Notes under the pieces: model-generated
What the model saw: only the letters and a program-made list of their open reading frames with translations
Told to the model about the DNA's origin: nothing
Database searches by the model: none
Position numbers and translations under genes: made by a program
Source: Bradyrhizobium sp. CSS354
Lineage (GTDB): Bacteria > Pseudomonadota > Alphaproteobacteria > Rhizobiales > Xanthobacteraceae
Length of the DNA: 64,000 bases
Assembly: GCF_029051725.1 (NCBI RefSeq)
Contig: NZ_JAACFU010000002.1
Span: 248,001-312,000, forward strand
Reading direction: 5' to 3'
Shown here: positions 7,146 through 15,298 of the stretch, one piece after another
Numbering within the stretch: position 1 is the first letter of the stretch
How the letters are laid out: every line of letters begins with the position of its first letter

Positions 7146-7773
7146 GGCAACGGGCTCCCCGGCTTGGGGCTCGATGAACAAGCATCGAGCCATCCATTCT
7201 TCTTGCAAGCGAGATCAAGGTGCTTGGATGAATTCGCGAGGATCGAGCGAGTCGCTCCGATCCGCCGCTTCGACGTCTTAGGGCCAACACCCGTTCAAGA
7301 CGAGTGAAGGTGTTCACATATCGGCTTTCGTGATTGCGGGGATTTGCCCTCGCGACCTGCGGCATCATGGCGAGGCGCGATATCGACAATGCGACGATCG
7401 GGAATGCGACGATCGGGCGTCGGAACTTCGGTATCGCCGACTGCGTCATGGCGTCGCCACCCACGTGCCGAGTTGAACGCCAGGCGCTGGCCGCTTCGGC
7501 CAGAGCAGACGGGACGTTCAGTCAGCTTGTCGAGTTCGATACCGCGCGCATCATATCGATACGCTCCGTATGCATTTCCGGCAAGTCACGAAAAATAGTA
7601 CCCGCAGGCTTTACTTCTGGATCATCAAGCGCGCCCGACCGTCGCCCCGGCAGCGGCGACACACTGACGATCGACTGCGTTTTTGGTGATTTACAACCAC
7701 AGCGAGTTTACAACCATAGCGCGATCTTTGCCTTTGCCGCCAACGATGCCATTTCAAGAGGCGGGTTTTCGAT
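7146..7773. other. 628-base intergenic region between response regulator and exporter
   Basis: No open frame here has the codon pattern of a real gene. Visible structure: a 14-base direct repeat (AATGCGACGATCGG) in tandem at 7388-7416, and a second pair of 17-base direct repeats at 7691-7724. The region must contain the promoters of two divergent transcription units. Confidence 0.6.
7691..7724. repeat. Tandem 17-base direct repeat, possible operator
   Basis: Two adjacent copies of TTTACAACCACAGCGAG and TTTACAACCATAGCGCG (7691-7707, 7708-7724), 15 of 17 bases identical. They end 49 bases before the ATG of the adaptor gene, in the place expected for an activator or repressor binding two sites in phase. 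Confidence 0.5.
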
Positions 7774-9201
7774 ATGCGATTTGTGCCAGTTATTGCCTTG
7801 CTCGGAACTGCATGTGGCCTCGCCGCGGTCTACGCCGCCGGGCCAGCCGTCATCACCGACGCGGCCGGGAGCGCCGCGGAGAAGGCGGCCCGCGCCTTTG
7901 AATCGACCCAGCGGCTGCTCAAACCCGTCAGCCTGGAAGCACGGAGCTTCGGATCGGATGCCCCCGTGTTCCGCTATGCCTCCATCCAGCGCGGCAGCAT
8001 CGAGCAGACCATCACCGTCACCGGTGCCCTGCAGCCGGTCAAGACGATCGAGGTGGGTTCCCAGCTGTCCGGGCAGCTCGCCCGGGTCTATGTCGATTTC
8101 AACGACACCGTCAGCAAGGATCAGCCGCTCGCCCTGATCGATCCGCGCAGCTTTGCGGCAAAGGTCGACGAGGCCAGGGCCTCTCTGGCCGTTGCCAATT
8201 CCCTGGTCGACGTCGCCCGGGCCAAGCTCGATCGCACCAGGATCGACCTGCAAAACGCGAAGGGGAGCCGGGACGTGCTCGCCGCCAAGCTCGACAGCGC
8301 TCAGGCCGTCAAGAGTTCGGCGCAAAAGACCCTGCAGCGGAAGCAGGCCCTCCAGTCGCAAAACGTGGTGGCCACGACGGCGGTTGATGACGCGCAGACA
8401 GAGTTCACCGCGCGTCTGGCCCAGGAACGCGAGGCCGAAGTTCTGATGTCCCTCAACTCCTATGCGGTGGATGGGGCGCAGGCCGACGTCCGCCGAATCG
8501 AGGCGGAATTGCAGCAGACACGAATGGCCGTGCCGGAGAAGGCGGCCGTTCTCGCTGCGGCCCAGGCCGATCTCGACCGCACCGTGATCCGCTCGCCGAT
8601 CGATGGCGTCGTCGTCGGAAGGTTCGTCAACGAGGGCCAGACCCTCGCGGTCGGACTGGAATCGCGCACCACCTTCGTGGTCGCGCACCGGCTTGAGGAC
8701 ATGGAAATCCACGCGCAGGTCGACGAAGCCGATATCGGGCGCATCGCGCCCGACCAGCGCGCCCATTTCACGGTGGATGCCTACCCGGACCGCCGCTTCG
8801 AGGCGGTGGTGCGGCAGGTGCGCAAGGCACCGCAGAACCAGCAGCACGTCGTGACCTACACCGTCGTCCTGGCGACCTCCAATCTCGACGGCGCGTTGCT
8901 GCCCGGCATGACCGCCCTGGTGAAGATCGTGATCGAGCGGCAGGACGACGTGCTGAAAGTGCCGCTTGCCGCGTTGCGCTTCCAGCCCTCCGGCACACAG
9001 CCGGATGCCGCGGCGCGCAGCGGGGTGTGGGCGCGCACCGCAAGCGGCTCACTCCGGCGTATTCCCGTGACCGTCGGCGCGGCCGGCACCGAACAAGTCG
9101 CGCTCAGGAGCGGAGACCTCGTCGAGGGCAGTCAGGTCGCCGTTGGTCAGGCCATCCGGCCGGCCGGCATGGAGTTTCTCGGAATCAGGTTCGGATCATG
9201 A
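7774..9201 (+). CDS. HlyD/MacA-family periplasmic adaptor of an ABC exporter
   Basis: A 475-residue membrane-fusion protein. An N-terminal membrane anchor or signal (1-22) is followed by the first half-barrel (ITVTGALQPVKTIEVGSQLSGQLARVYVDFND), a long alpha-helical hairpin of about residues 130-260 rich in Ala, Gln and Lys, the second half of the lipoyl domain (DLDRTVIRSPIDGVVVGRFV) and beta-barrel and membrane-proximal domains to the end. This is the layout of MacA. It links an inner-membrane ABC permease to an outer-membrane channel, which is not encoded here. The stop overlaps the ATPase start (ATGA), so translation is probably coupled. Confidence 0.88.
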   Translation: MRFVPVIALLGTACGLAAVYAAGPAVITDAAGSAAEKAARAFESTQRLLKPVSLEARSFGSDAPVFRYASIQRGSIEQTITVTGALQPVKTIEVGSQLSGQLARVYVDFNDTVSKDQPLALIDPRSFAAKVDEARASLAVANSLVDVARAKLDRTRIDLQNAKGSRDVLAAKLDSAQAVKSSAQKTLQRKQALQSQNVVATTAVDDAQTEFTARLAQEREAEVLMSLNSYAVDGAQADVRRIEAELQQTRMAVPEKAAVLAAAQADLDRTVIRSPIDGVVVGRFVNEGQTLAVGLESRTTFVVAHRLEDMEIHAQVDEADIGRIAPDQRAHFTVDAYPDRRFEAVVRQVRKAPQNQQHVVTYTVVLATSNLDGALLPGMTALVKIVIERQDDVLKVPLAALRFQPSGTQPDAAARSGVWARTASGSLRRIPVTVGAAGTEQVALRSGDLVEGSQVAVGQAIRPAGMEFLGIRFGS

Positions 9202-9923
9202 CGGCCCTCCCGCCCCTCATCAGCCTGCAGTCGGTCTCCAGGACCTATCGTGCCGACGGCGTAGCGGTGACTGCGGTGCGCAATGTCAGCTTCGACATCG
9301 AACGAGGCGAGATCGTCGCGGTGATGGGACCGTCCGGCTCGGGAAAATCGACGCTGATGAACATGATCGGGCTGCTCGACCTGCCGAGCGAGGGCGCGCT
9401 CTATCTCGAGGGAACGGACGTCGCCGATCTCTCGGAAGACCGCCGGTCGTCCCTGCGCGCCCGCAGCATCGGCTTCGTCTTCCAGTCCTACAATCTGCTC
9501 GCTCGCCATAATGCGATTGAGAACGTCGCATTGCCGCTGGTCTATTGCGGCATCAGCCGCAAGGAACGTCTGGCCCGCGCTGAGCAGAGCCTGGAGGCCG
9601 TCGGCATGGTGCACCGGGCCCATCACTTCCCGCGGCAGCTCTCGGGCGGTGAGCAGCAGCGCGTCGCGATCGCGCGCGCCCTGATCGCCTCCCCGCTGAT
9701 CGTGCTCGCCGACGAGCCGACCGGCGCACTCGACAGCCGTACCGGCGCCGAGATACTGGCCCTGTTCGCCGCGCTCAACCGGAGCGGCCAGACCATCGTC
9801 ATGATCACGCATGATCCAGGGATCGCGACCCAGTGCCGGCGCACGATCCGCCTGCACGACGGCGCGCTCGTCGCTGACGAAACGCTGGCTCCGATCCTGC
9901 CGAAACGGAGCGCTGCGCCATGA
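9198..9923 (+). CDS. ABC transporter ATP-binding protein (MacB/LolD type)
   Basis: A 241-residue ATPase. Walker A is GPSGSGKST at residues 44-52, the Q-loop is FVFQSYN, the signature is LSGGEQQ at 148-154, Walker B is IVLADEP at 168-174, and the H-loop is MITHDP. This is the subfamily that serves MacB, LolD and FtsE-type mechanotransmission machines. It overlaps by four bases both the adaptor gene before it and the permease gene after it, so the three proteins form one transporter. In true MacB the ATPase is fused to the permease; here they are separate, as in many alphaproteobacteria. The substrate is unknown. Confidence 0.92.
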   Translation: MTALPPLISLQSVSRTYRADGVAVTAVRNVSFDIERGEIVAVMGPSGSGKSTLMNMIGLLDLPSEGALYLEGTDVADLSEDRRSSLRARSIGFVFQSYNLLARHNAIENVALPLVYCGISRKERLARAEQSLEAVGMVHRAHHFPRQLSGGEQQRVAIARALIASPLIVLADEPTGALDSRTGAEILALFAALNRSGQTIVMITHDPGIATQCRRTIRLHDGALVADETLAPILPKRSAAP

Positions 9924-11143
9924 CGATGCTCCAGGGCTTTCAAATCGCGCTGCATGCCTTGCGCCTCAATCCGTTGCGCAGCATCCTCACCATGCTCGGC
10001 ATCGTGATCGGCGTCGCCTCCATCGTGACGGTGTTTGCGATCGGGTCCGGCGCCCAGCTTCGCCTCCAGGAGCAGATCCGCTCGATCGGCGCCAACGTGC
10101 TGATGATCAACCCCGGCGCGGTCTACCAGGGCGGCGTGCGTCTCAAGGATGGCAGCAAGCTGACCATGACCGAGAGCGACGTGCAGGCGATCCTCGAACA
10201 GATCCCCGAGATCCAGGCAGCGGCCGGCTCGATTGCAGGAACGGCCCAGGTCATTCACGAGAGCAAGAACTGGAACACGACGATCAACGGGACGACGACC
10301 GGGCACTTCATGGTGCGCGACTGGCAGCTTGCGACCGGCCGCTATTTTTCCGGCACCGAGGAGGCAGGCGCCGGCAAGGTCGTGATCCTCGGCAGCACGG
10401 TGGCGCAAGAGCTGTTCGCGCCCGGCGAGGATCCGATCGGTGCACAGATCAGGATCATGAAGGTGCCGCTCGAAGTGGTCGGCGTCCTCGATCGCAAGGG
10501 GCCGGCGCAGGACGACGTCGCCTTCGTGCCGCTCACCACGGCCAAGCTGCGCTTCCTCGGCAGCGCGAGCAACATCAACCGGGATTCGGTCGCCTACATC
10601 ATCGCCAAGGTGGCTGCGGACGGACAAATGGCGGGGGCGCGAACGGAGATCGAAAACCTGCTGCGGCAACGCCACCGTATCCCCGCCGGCCAGGAGGACG
10701 ACTTCAAGGTCCAGGATCCGGCCGCCGCCATGGAAGCGCAGCAGGGAGCGATCCGGACCGTCGCGCTCCTACTCGTCGCCATCGCCTCGGTCTCGCTGCT
10801 CGTCGGCGGCATCAGCATCATGAACGTCATGATCGTGTCGGTCACCGAGCGCACGCGGGAGATCGGAATCCGCCGCGCGCTTGGCGGGCGGATGCGGGAC
10901 ATCCGTCTTCAGTTTCTCTGCGAGGCGCTCGTGCTCTGCCTGCTCGGCGGCGCGATCGGCGTCGGTGCCGGCGTCACGCTCTCGATGACGGTGGCTCGCT
11001 TGGCAGGATGGATCACCTCGATCGACGGCCAGGCGATCGGCCTTGCCCTCGCCTTCTCGATCGCGACCGGCCTGATCTTCGGCTTTTATCCCGCCCACAA
11101 GGCATCCAAGCTCAGCCCGATCGAGGCACTCAAGACGGAGTGA
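9920..11143 (+). CDS. ABC transporter permease, MacB/FtsX type
   Basis: A 407-residue membrane protein with the MacB layout. TM1 is near residues 20-40 (SILTMLGIVIGVASIVTVFAIGSGA). A large periplasmic domain spans about 45-270. Three further membrane helices form the FtsX domain (LLLVAIASVSLLVGGISIMNVMIVSV, then ERTREIGIRRALGGR, LVLCLLGGAIGVGAG and LALAFSIATGLIFGFYPA). The end phrase KASKLSPIEALKTE is typical of the family. Such proteins move lipids, peptides or toxins from periplasm to outside via the adaptor. It is followed 48 bases later by a LuxR-type protein in the same direction. Confidence 0.9.
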   Translation: MTMLQGFQIALHALRLNPLRSILTMLGIVIGVASIVTVFAIGSGAQLRLQEQIRSIGANVLMINPGAVYQGGVRLKDGSKLTMTESDVQAILEQIPEIQAAAGSIAGTAQVIHESKNWNTTINGTTTGHFMVRDWQLATGRYFSGTEEAGAGKVVILGSTVAQELFAPGEDPIGAQIRIMKVPLEVVGVLDRKGPAQDDVAFVPLTTAKLRFLGSASNINRDSVAYIIAKVAADGQMAGARTEIENLLRQRHRIPAGQEDDFKVQDPAAAMEAQQGAIRTVALLLVAIASVSLLVGGISIMNVMIVSVTERTREIGIRRALGGRMRDIRLQFLCEALVLCLLGGAIGVGAGVTLSMTVARLAGWITSIDGQAIGLALAFSIATGLIFGFYPAHKASKLSPIEALKTE

Positions 11144-11191
11144 GAACATGCTGGGGTGTTCGCATCGACCAAAGGCCACGGAGGAGCATTC

Positions 11192-11500
11192 ATGAGTCCG
11201 GATCCGAAACAATCGATCACACCCACGCCACGCGAGCGGGACCTGATGATGCTGATCGCACGCGGAATGCAGAACAAGAACATCGCGTACGAGCTCAAGA
11301 TCTCGGAGAACACGGTCCGGGCGCATATCGGCAACATCATGCGCAAATACCGTCTCCAGAACCGAACCCAGATTGCGATCATCTTTGCCCTGCAGGCGGC
11401 GCCGCCATCGTTTCGCCGCCACCTGGCCAATGGCGGCCCCAATCCCGCGCCTGCCAAGGCGGTCGCGCAGAATACGCCGGTGCCGACGTCGCCGGATTGA
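11192..11500 (+). CDS. Stand-alone LuxR-type HTH DNA-binding protein
   Basis: A 102-residue protein consisting almost entirely of a LuxR/GerE helix-turn-helix (about 8-68: TPRERDLMMLIARGM, recognition helix ISENTVRAHIGNIMRKY) plus a Pro/Ala-rich tail. It has no receiver or ligand domain, so activity may be set by expression level or by pairing with a full regulator. The start is fixed by GGAGGAG 5 bases upstream; a GTG at 11156 lacks such a site. It is probably co-transcribed with the exporter genes. Together with the response regulator at 6486-7145 it brackets the curlin-repeat and exporter block with two HTH proteins of the same class. Confidence 0.82.
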   Translation: MSPDPKQSITPTPRERDLMMLIARGMQNKNIAYELKISENTVRAHIGNIMRKYRLQNRTQIAIIFALQAAPPSFRRHLANGGPNPAPAKAVAQNTPVPTSPD

Positions 11501-11614
11501 CCGCTCCGGCCACAATCCCTTGCGTCATCTCAGACGAAACACCCAAGTCCGGGGTCAACGGACCGGCGACAAAATATTTCTCTTTATTAGAATTCGGATT
11601 TTTGTTAGTAATTC

Positions 11615-12060
11615 CTCACTCCGGCCCAAGGAAGAGGGGCGTATCGCGATCGTCACGAACGCGGGCCGGACGGCGGTGGACGCAGGTCACATCGGCGCGA
11701 AGGGCTTCGCAGGGCGGGCAACCGTGAGCGAAAGTGTCGCGCACACGACCGGTGTGATTGGCGTACGGCAAAATCGTGTGGTCCTGGCGCCCGGGGTCTG
11801 TGCGCCAAGTGTTGCGGTGATGTGGGTTGCCCAACCGGGCACACGCATCAGCCATCCGCAAGGCGACGGGGGCAATAGTGCATCGCTCCCCGGGGAGAGC
11901 GCGACATAAGCCGTCAAACCACTGCGCAGGGAAGGCCGGATGTTTTGGCTTCACCTGTATGCCGCTGTGCAATCCAGTTACCACAATCTCGCACAGTGGA
12001 CCGCGGGTGCCAGCCGGCACCCGGTCTTCCCTGCGCCCTCTTTCACTTGAGGGTGAGACG
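11615..12060 (-). repeat. Probable dispersed intergenic repeat with a pseudo-coding frame
   Basis: Read on the minus strand, successive segments give phrases such as KEGAGKTGCRLAP, KHPAFPAQWFDGLCRALPGER, PGRQDHTILPY and RVRDDRDTPLF in changing frames. From memory, these phrases recur in many annotated short proteins of Bradyrhizobium and relatives, which suggests a non-coding repeat translated by gene finders rather than a gene. Frame changes within the copy and absence of a ribosome site agree. I could not check copy number. Confidence 0.5.
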
Positions 12061-12156
12061 ACGAAGCAAAGCTCGGGCGAACACGCCGCGAGGATGCGAA
12101 GGTGCGTCTGCGATCCGGAATGCGAATGGAAGCGCGACGCTGCCAGCCACAGATTC

Positions 12157-12233
12157 CGTCATTGCGAGCGCAGCGAAGCAATCCAGTCTGCCGCGGAAAG
12201 ATTCTGGATTGCTTCGCTGCGCTCGCAATGACG
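12157..12233. repeat. Palindromic intergenic repeat, family A copy 1
   Basis: Arms of 30 bases (12157-12186 and 12204-12233) are perfect reverse complements, starting CGTCATTGCGAGCGCAGCG, separated by 17 bases. Three related copies lie at 37931, 46183 and 54166. A transcript would fold into a very stable hairpin. Confidence 0.85.
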
Positions 12234-12325
12234 ATGCTGAAGCAGTTGCCTGCCGACACCGCGATCTCGTGCCCGGACGCAGCGCAGAGCGGGATCCCTA
12301 CCCTTCTTTGCATGCCGCTCCGCTC

Positions 12326-12343
12326 TTGTAACAAAACCGTCAT
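12326..12343 (+). promoter_or_regulatory. Pho-box-like site upstream of the phosphatase gene
   Basis: TTGTAAC-AAAA-CCGTCAT fits the two-half-site Pho box (CTGTCAT, 4 bases, CTGTCAT): 4 of 7 matches in the first half, 6 of 7 in the second, with the right 11-base spacing. It lies 68 bases before the ATG of an exported phosphatase-superfamily gene, so PhoB control is plausible but not shown. Confidence 0.4.
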
Positions 12344-12411
12344 GCAGCGAAACTAAACGAAGCCGGGGGCCGCGGTTGGCGGCCAAGCTGTCTTCGCAGG
12401 GAGAGATTTTG

Positions 12412-14277
12412 ATGCGCCGTTCACTGGTGTTGCTGTCAGCCGGACTGACAGTGCTGTCCGCCGGACTTTCGACCGGACCTGCCTCCGCCGAGAACAACAC
12501 GCCCCGCAACCTGATCCTGTTCATTCCGGACGGTCTGCGGGCGCTGAAGGTCACACCGGAGACTGCACCGGCGATGGCCGAAATCCGCGACAAGGGCGTC
12601 AATTTCAAGAATTCGCACTCGCTGTTCCCGACCTTCACCATGGCCAACGGCTCGGCGATGTCGACCGGCCATTATCTCGGCGACACCGGCGTGTTCTCCA
12701 ACACGATCTGGACCAACTACACCTCGGTGCCCGCCGGCGACACCGTGGTCCCCTTCATCGAGAACGACGCCGTGCTCGGCGACATCGACGAGCATTTCAA
12801 GGGCGACTATCTCAATGAGGACACGATCCTGAAGCTGGCCCGCGACAAGGGCTACAGCACCGCCGCGCTCGGCAAGCATGGTCCGACCTATCAGTTCGAC
12901 CACACCGACAAGCCCGAAAAGGCCGGCCTGCATTCGGTCGTGTTCGACGATGCGACCGGCGGCAAGAACGGCGTGGCGCTGTCGGACGAGGTCAAGGCCG
13001 CTCTCACCAAGGCCGGCCTGCCCCTCGCAACGCCGCCGCGCGGCGACAACTCCAAGGCGGGCGATGCCAAGACGCCCGGCACCACGGCGGCCAACATCGC
13101 GCAGCAGGCCTATTTCGCCGACGTCGCGGCCAAGGTCGTGCTGCCGATGTTCAAGGCCCGCAACAAGCCGTTCGTGCTGGTGTTCTGGTCGCGCGACCCC
13201 GACGGCAGTCAGCACAACACCGGCGACAGCCTCAATCAGATCATGCCCGGCATCAACGGGCCGACCTCGATGGCCGGCATCAAGAATGCCGACAACAACC
13301 TCGCCCAGCTCCGCAAGGCGCTGGACGAGCTCGGCCTTGCCGCCAACACCAACATTATGGTCCAGGCCGACCACGGCTTCTCGACCATCTCCAAGGAGAG
13401 CAAGACCAGCCCCTCGGCCAAGCTTAGCTATGACGACACGCCGAAGGACTTTTTGCCGATGGGCTTTCTCGCGCTCGACCTTGCCAAGGCGCTCGACCTG
13501 CCGCTGTTCGATCCCAACGACAAGAATGCGAAGATCGAGGGCAACAAGCATCCGAAGGCCGGCAACGGCGTGCTCGGCAAGGATCCGGAAAAGCCCGATC
13601 TCGTCGTCGCCACCAATGGCGGCTCCGACCTGATCTATCTGCCGAACAAGGACAAGAAGCTGGCGGCCAGGACCGTCAAGCTGCTGCTCGAACAGGATTA
13701 CGTCTCCGGCCTGTTCGTCGACGACTCGCTCGGCCGCTTCCCCGGCACCCTGCCGCTGTCGAGCATCAACCTGCGCGGCAAGGCGGCGACGCCGACGCCG
13801 GCGATCGTCGTCAACTTCCGCTCCTATGCCAGCGATTGCGGCGAGGCGCCAACCAACTGCTCGGTGCAGGTCGCCGACACCGTGCTGCGCCAGGGCCAGG
13901 GAATGCATGGCAGCTTCAGCCGCGGAGACACCATGAACTTCATGGCCGCGATCGGTCCGGACTTCAAAGCCGGCTATGTCAGCGAGATTCCGGTCAGCAA
14001 TGCCGATGTCGGCATGACCGCCGCCCAGCTCCTCGGCCTGCGCAGTTCGCAGAACGGCGGCCTCGTCGGCCGCGTGATGTCGGAGGCCCTGCCCAACGGC
14101 ACCGTACCGAAGGCGTACAAGGGGGTCGAAAAGTCGAAGAAGTCCGAGAACGGCCTGCAGACCGTGCTGAACTTCCAGCGCGTCGGCAGCCAGCGCTATT
14201 TCGACACTGCCGGTTTCCCGGGCCGCACGCTCGGTCTCGAGTTGGAGACCGGCAAACAAAAAACGGCGGGGAAATAA
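12412..14277 (+). CDS. Exported alkaline phosphatase superfamily enzyme (phosphodiesterase/nucleotide pyrophosphatase-like)
   Basis: A 621-residue protein with signal peptide ending GPASA/E. Superfamily features: NLILFIPDGLR with the first metal Asp, then FKNSHSLFPTFTMANGSAMSTGH, where Thr of P-T-F-T is the likely nucleophile. HGPTYQFDHTD and VFWSRDPDGSQHNTGDS carry the second metal-ligand region (D, H), and NIMVQADHGFS is the D-H pair. The protein likely hydrolyses a phosphate mono- or diester in the periplasm. Start 12412 is preceded by GGGAGAG. A Pho-box-like sequence lies upstream, and the 3-prime end of the coding sequence is itself part of a terminator hairpin. Confidence 0.87.
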   Translation: MRRSLVLLSAGLTVLSAGLSTGPASAENNTPRNLILFIPDGLRALKVTPETAPAMAEIRDKGVNFKNSHSLFPTFTMANGSAMSTGHYLGDTGVFSNTIWTNYTSVPAGDTVVPFIENDAVLGDIDEHFKGDYLNEDTILKLARDKGYSTAALGKHGPTYQFDHTDKPEKAGLHSVVFDDATGGKNGVALSDEVKAALTKAGLPLATPPRGDNSKAGDAKTPGTTAANIAQQAYFADVAAKVVLPMFKARNKPFVLVFWSRDPDGSQHNTGDSLNQIMPGINGPTSMAGIKNADNNLAQLRKALDELGLAANTNIMVQADHGFSTISKESKTSPSAKLSYDDTPKDFLPMGFLALDLAKALDLPLFDPNDKNAKIEGNKHPKAGNGVLGKDPEKPDLVVATNGGSDLIYLPNKDKKLAARTVKLLLEQDYVSGLFVDDSLGRFPGTLPLSSINLRGKAATPTPAIVVNFRSYASDCGEAPTNCSVQVADTVLRQGQGMHGSFSRGDTMNFMAAIGPDFKAGYVSEIPVSNADVGMTAAQLLGLRSSQNGGLVGRVMSEALPNGTVPKAYKGVEKSKKSENGLQTVLNFQRVGSQRYFDTAGFPGRTLGLELETGKQKTAGK

Positions 14278-14287
14278 CCCCGCCGTT
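14262..14287 (+). terminator. Terminator hairpin overlapping the stop codon
   Basis: Ten-base arms AACGGCGGGG (14262-14271) and CCCCGCCGTT (14278-14287) with the loop AAATAA, which contains the TAA stop of the phosphatase gene. The last codons therefore double as half of the stem. Confidence 0.7.
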
Positions 14288-14333
14288 CAAATGCGTCCTC
14301 GTGAGAGGCGCAGAATTTTACATGCCCGAAATC

Positions 14334-14906
14334 TTACATGCCGATGTCGAACACGTTCGGCAATTGGCCCGCCAGAGGCAGCGCGGTGGCGCCCAGGAAG
14401 GTCGCCACCATCGCCATCAGGCGACGGTTGTTCTGGCGCTTGCCGCGCATCTGGCCGGCGATCCACTCCAGCATTTCGCTGTTGACCTTGGAGGCATAGG
14501 ACGGCGCCCAGCTCTCGATGTCGGACTCGGCCGACAGCGCCACGCTGCGCGGCGGCACCTTCAGGCCGGAGGCGCTGGCGGCATAATGGGCCACCGCCTT
14601 GGCGAGCAGGTCGTCGAAACGGCCACCATCGGTGCGCTCGGTTGCGGCTTCGTTGATCTCGAACAGCACTTCGGCCTCGGCGCGGCTGATCGGCTGGTCG
14701 TTGACGGCCGTGGCCGTCAGAATGCGGGCGCACCAGGCGGTATCATCGGCATCGAGCGAGCGGGAGAAATGCACCCTTCCCTTGGTGGTCGGGCCTTCGC
14801 CCGTGATCACGCCGTCGCGCACGATAGTCAGTGCATGGGCCGAGGTATCGCGGCAGGACGGTTCGAGGGACGGCGACTCAACAGACTTATGCGCAGCGGC
14901 AGACAT
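14334..14906 (-). CDS. Conserved-looking hypothetical protein with C-terminal membrane segment
   Basis: A 190-residue protein without a signal peptide. The middle part is helical and acidic (ISRAEAEVLFEINEAATER, then GRFDDLLAKAVAHYAAS). The end has a basic patch (GQMRGKRQNNRRLMAM) followed by a single hydrophobic segment (VATFLGATALPLAGQL), so it may be a tail-anchored inner-membrane protein. I do not recognise the family; the ISRxEAEVLFEIN phrase recalls acid-helix repeats in TerB-like proteins, but the match is too weak to name. The promoter would lie in the 390-base gap before the peroxiredoxin gene, which is divergent. Confidence 0.65.
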   Translation of the reverse strand: MSAAAHKSVESPSLEPSCRDTSAHALTIVRDGVITGEGPTTKGRVHFSRSLDADDTAWCARILTATAVNDQPISRAEAEVLFEINEAATERTDGGRFDDLLAKAVAHYAASASGLKVPPRSVALSAESDIESWAPSYASKVNSEMLEWIAGQMRGKRQNNRRLMAMVATFLGATALPLAGQLPNVFDIGM

Positions 14907-15298
14907 AGTTCACTTCCAGATTTCTTCTGATCGGCCAGCATTTTCATGTCGGCGTAAAGGGGTGGTTAATGATTCGATACGGGGATCGCGACTTTTCTAG
15001 ATGGTTGCCAATTGGTCGCTGTCAGGACCATTTCGGTTCTGGGAAGCGACGGGCGAGCGTGATGAGAGTCATAAAAGGCTTTCTCGGGGCAATCGCGCCC
15101 GTATAGCCCCGGTGGAGATGTTTCGCCGCAGGCGCGGCTGTAACAAAAAGGTGCTAGGAAATCAGGCCTTCAAAGAAGGAATTCACATTTTACTTGAAGC
15201 TGTTCAGTTAGCGTTCACTTGGGATCGTGGAGTCTCTATACTAGCCCTGACGATCAAAGATGAATTCGCAAGCAAATTCAATGGCATGAGGTAGAACC
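14907..15298. other. Divergent intergenic region
   Basis: This 392-base gap holds the promoters of two divergent genes. Apart from a sigma-70-like promoter for the peroxiredoxin gene I see no further structure; the open frame across 15001-15294 overlaps that promoter and lacks a ribosome site. Confidence 0.5.
15214..15242 (+). promoter_or_regulatory. Sigma-70-like promoter of the peroxiredoxin gene
   Basis: TTCACT (15214-15219) and TATACT (15237-15242) are separated by 17 bases. The -10 hexamer matches TATAAT at five of six positions. It sits 57 bases before the ATG. Confidence 0.4.

Larger units (their letters stand above)
11501..12411. other. 911-base gene-free, repeat-rich region
   Basis: No convincing gene. 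The region carries a long minus-strand open frame that looks like a dispersed bradyrhizobial repeat (11615-12060), one copy of a palindromic element (12157-12233) and a Pho-box-like site (12326-12343) before the phosphatase gene. Confidence 0.6.

Noticed and set aside
7334..8137. Long plus-strand frame overlapping the adaptor gene
   Set aside because: It runs through the intergenic region and then in another frame across the well-supported adaptor gene; Arg/Ser/Pro-rich composition is that of a shadow frame.
9811..11727. 638-codon plus-strand frame across the ATPase and permease genes
   Set aside because: Arg/Asp-rich shadow in a second frame of strongly supported ABC genes; no family match and no ribosome site.
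12436..14259. 607-codon minus-strand frame opposite the phosphatase gene
   Set aside because: Antisense shadow of a gene with signal peptide and metal motifs; composition (VGLDDHR-type) is typical of reverse-complement reading of GC-rich codons.
15001..15294. 97-codon frame before the peroxiredoxin gene
   Set aside because: Overlaps the probable promoter, no ribosome site, no protein-like pattern.
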